A DNA stretch of 64,000 nucleotides. Source: Winogradskyella sp046545555. Its GTDB lineage: Bacteria; Bacteroidota; Bacteroidia; Flavobacteriales; Flavobacteriaceae. Below the pieces are notes generated by a model. That model searched no databases and was not told the DNA's origin. It saw only the letters and a program-made list of their open reading frames with translations. The position numbers and the translations under genes are program-made. The DNA is taken from contig NZ_JBHZTH010000003.1 in NCBI RefSeq assembly GCF_046545555.1, positions 124,001-188,000 of the forward strand, written 5' to 3'. Positions 63,759 to 64,000 of this stretch are shown in pieces; position 1 is the first letter of the stretch; every line of letters starts with the position of its first letter.

Positions 63759-64000
63759 CTAACTAAACTAAATTAACCTTAATTACAACCGCTTAAATAA
63801 TAATTAAGATCTCCTACTAAGATTATAAAAACGTTTTTTGTTTCTATACCTTAATTACGCAGAGAAATTACTTTTAGATGTTTTTACTTTTGTTTTTTTG
63901 ATAATTTTAACGTTAGATATCGTAGAAGTTAATTGCAATAAATAGCATCACATTTATTGAATTACCACTATTTATGAATATTAGAAGGTTATAAAGACTT
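63759..64000. other. AT-rich intergenic end of window
   Basis: No convincing gene is seen in these 242 bases. The only curious item is a 27-codon minus-strand frame at 63855-63938, described among the rejected items. Confidence 0.3.

Noticed and set aside
63855..63938. 27-codon minus-strand frame with a basic, protein-like composition (ends KTSKSNFSA)
   Set aside because: It needs a TTG start, is very short and has no further support; comparison with relatives would decide.

Overview
The window is a stretch of a low-GC Gram-negative chromosome that I assign to the family Flavobacteriaceae (phylum Bacteroidota). The evidence is a GldI-type gliding lipoprotein, two proteins with C-terminal type IX secretion (T9SS) sorting domains, a TonB-dependent receptor with an N-terminal carboxypeptidase-like domain, 2TM-domain kinase proteins, a LETM1-related protein, DUF349 and DUF368 proteins, and promoter-like TAnnTTTG boxes. 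I cannot name the genus. I see no rRNA, tRNA, CRISPR array, transposase or phage gene.

Layout. (1) 1-5.7 kb: the end of an AraC-type regulator, then a CPBP protease, a small c-type cytochrome, DUF1772 and DUF5367-like membrane proteins, an NmrA-like reductase, a carboxymuconolactone decarboxylase-like protein and an alpha/beta hydrolase. The protease and the cytochrome genes carry nearly identical promoter regions with paired TGTCAAAA boxes 21 bp apart, which look like AraC-family operators. (2) 5.7-12.1 kb: a glycine-zipper peptide, an S41 peptidase, an FG-GAP T9SS protein, a membrane TPR protein and small secreted proteins. (3) 12.3-17.2 kb, minus strand: a DUF4331 locus in which the domain is split between two genes, followed by a TPR lipoprotein and a TonB-dependent receptor. 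(4) 17.3-23.3 kb: a LETM1-related protein with a J-domain protein, then a minus-strand LytS/LytTR sensory operon with four copies of the 2TM domain, one fused to the kinase. (5) 23.4-28.9 kb: two serine beta-lactamase-like hydrolases, a small unknown protein and a P1-family peptidase, each followed by a palindromic repeat. (6) 29-46.6 kb: mostly core genes (ndk, an nrnA-like phosphoesterase, gldI with a cyclophilin-FKBP fusion, a PepD-type dipeptidase, DUF3810, amidohydrolase-like proteins, a 1341-residue T9SS protein, an RNA methyltransferase, an M48 protease). (7) 46.7-50.0 kb: an NCS1-type permease translationally coupled to a mannitol dehydrogenase-family enzyme, clearly richer in G+C than the flanks and probably acquired. 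(8) 50.2-63.7 kb: housekeeping genes (a SpoT/RelA homologue, a Fur-family regulator, purA, an OstA-like protein, a class III aminotransferase, TPR, two DUF368 proteins, aroE, DUF349).

The most unusual signal is a dispersed repeat of about 120-135 bp. Six good copies and one decayed copy all lie just downstream of a gene, in the same orientation as that gene. Each has near-palindromic ends (CAACG...CGTTG-like) and a central hairpin. Between 25.3 and 28.9 kb, gene-plus-repeat units follow one another head to tail. This resembles a cassette array, but no integron-type core site or integrase is visible. The element could equally be a conserved 3'-end RNA structure.
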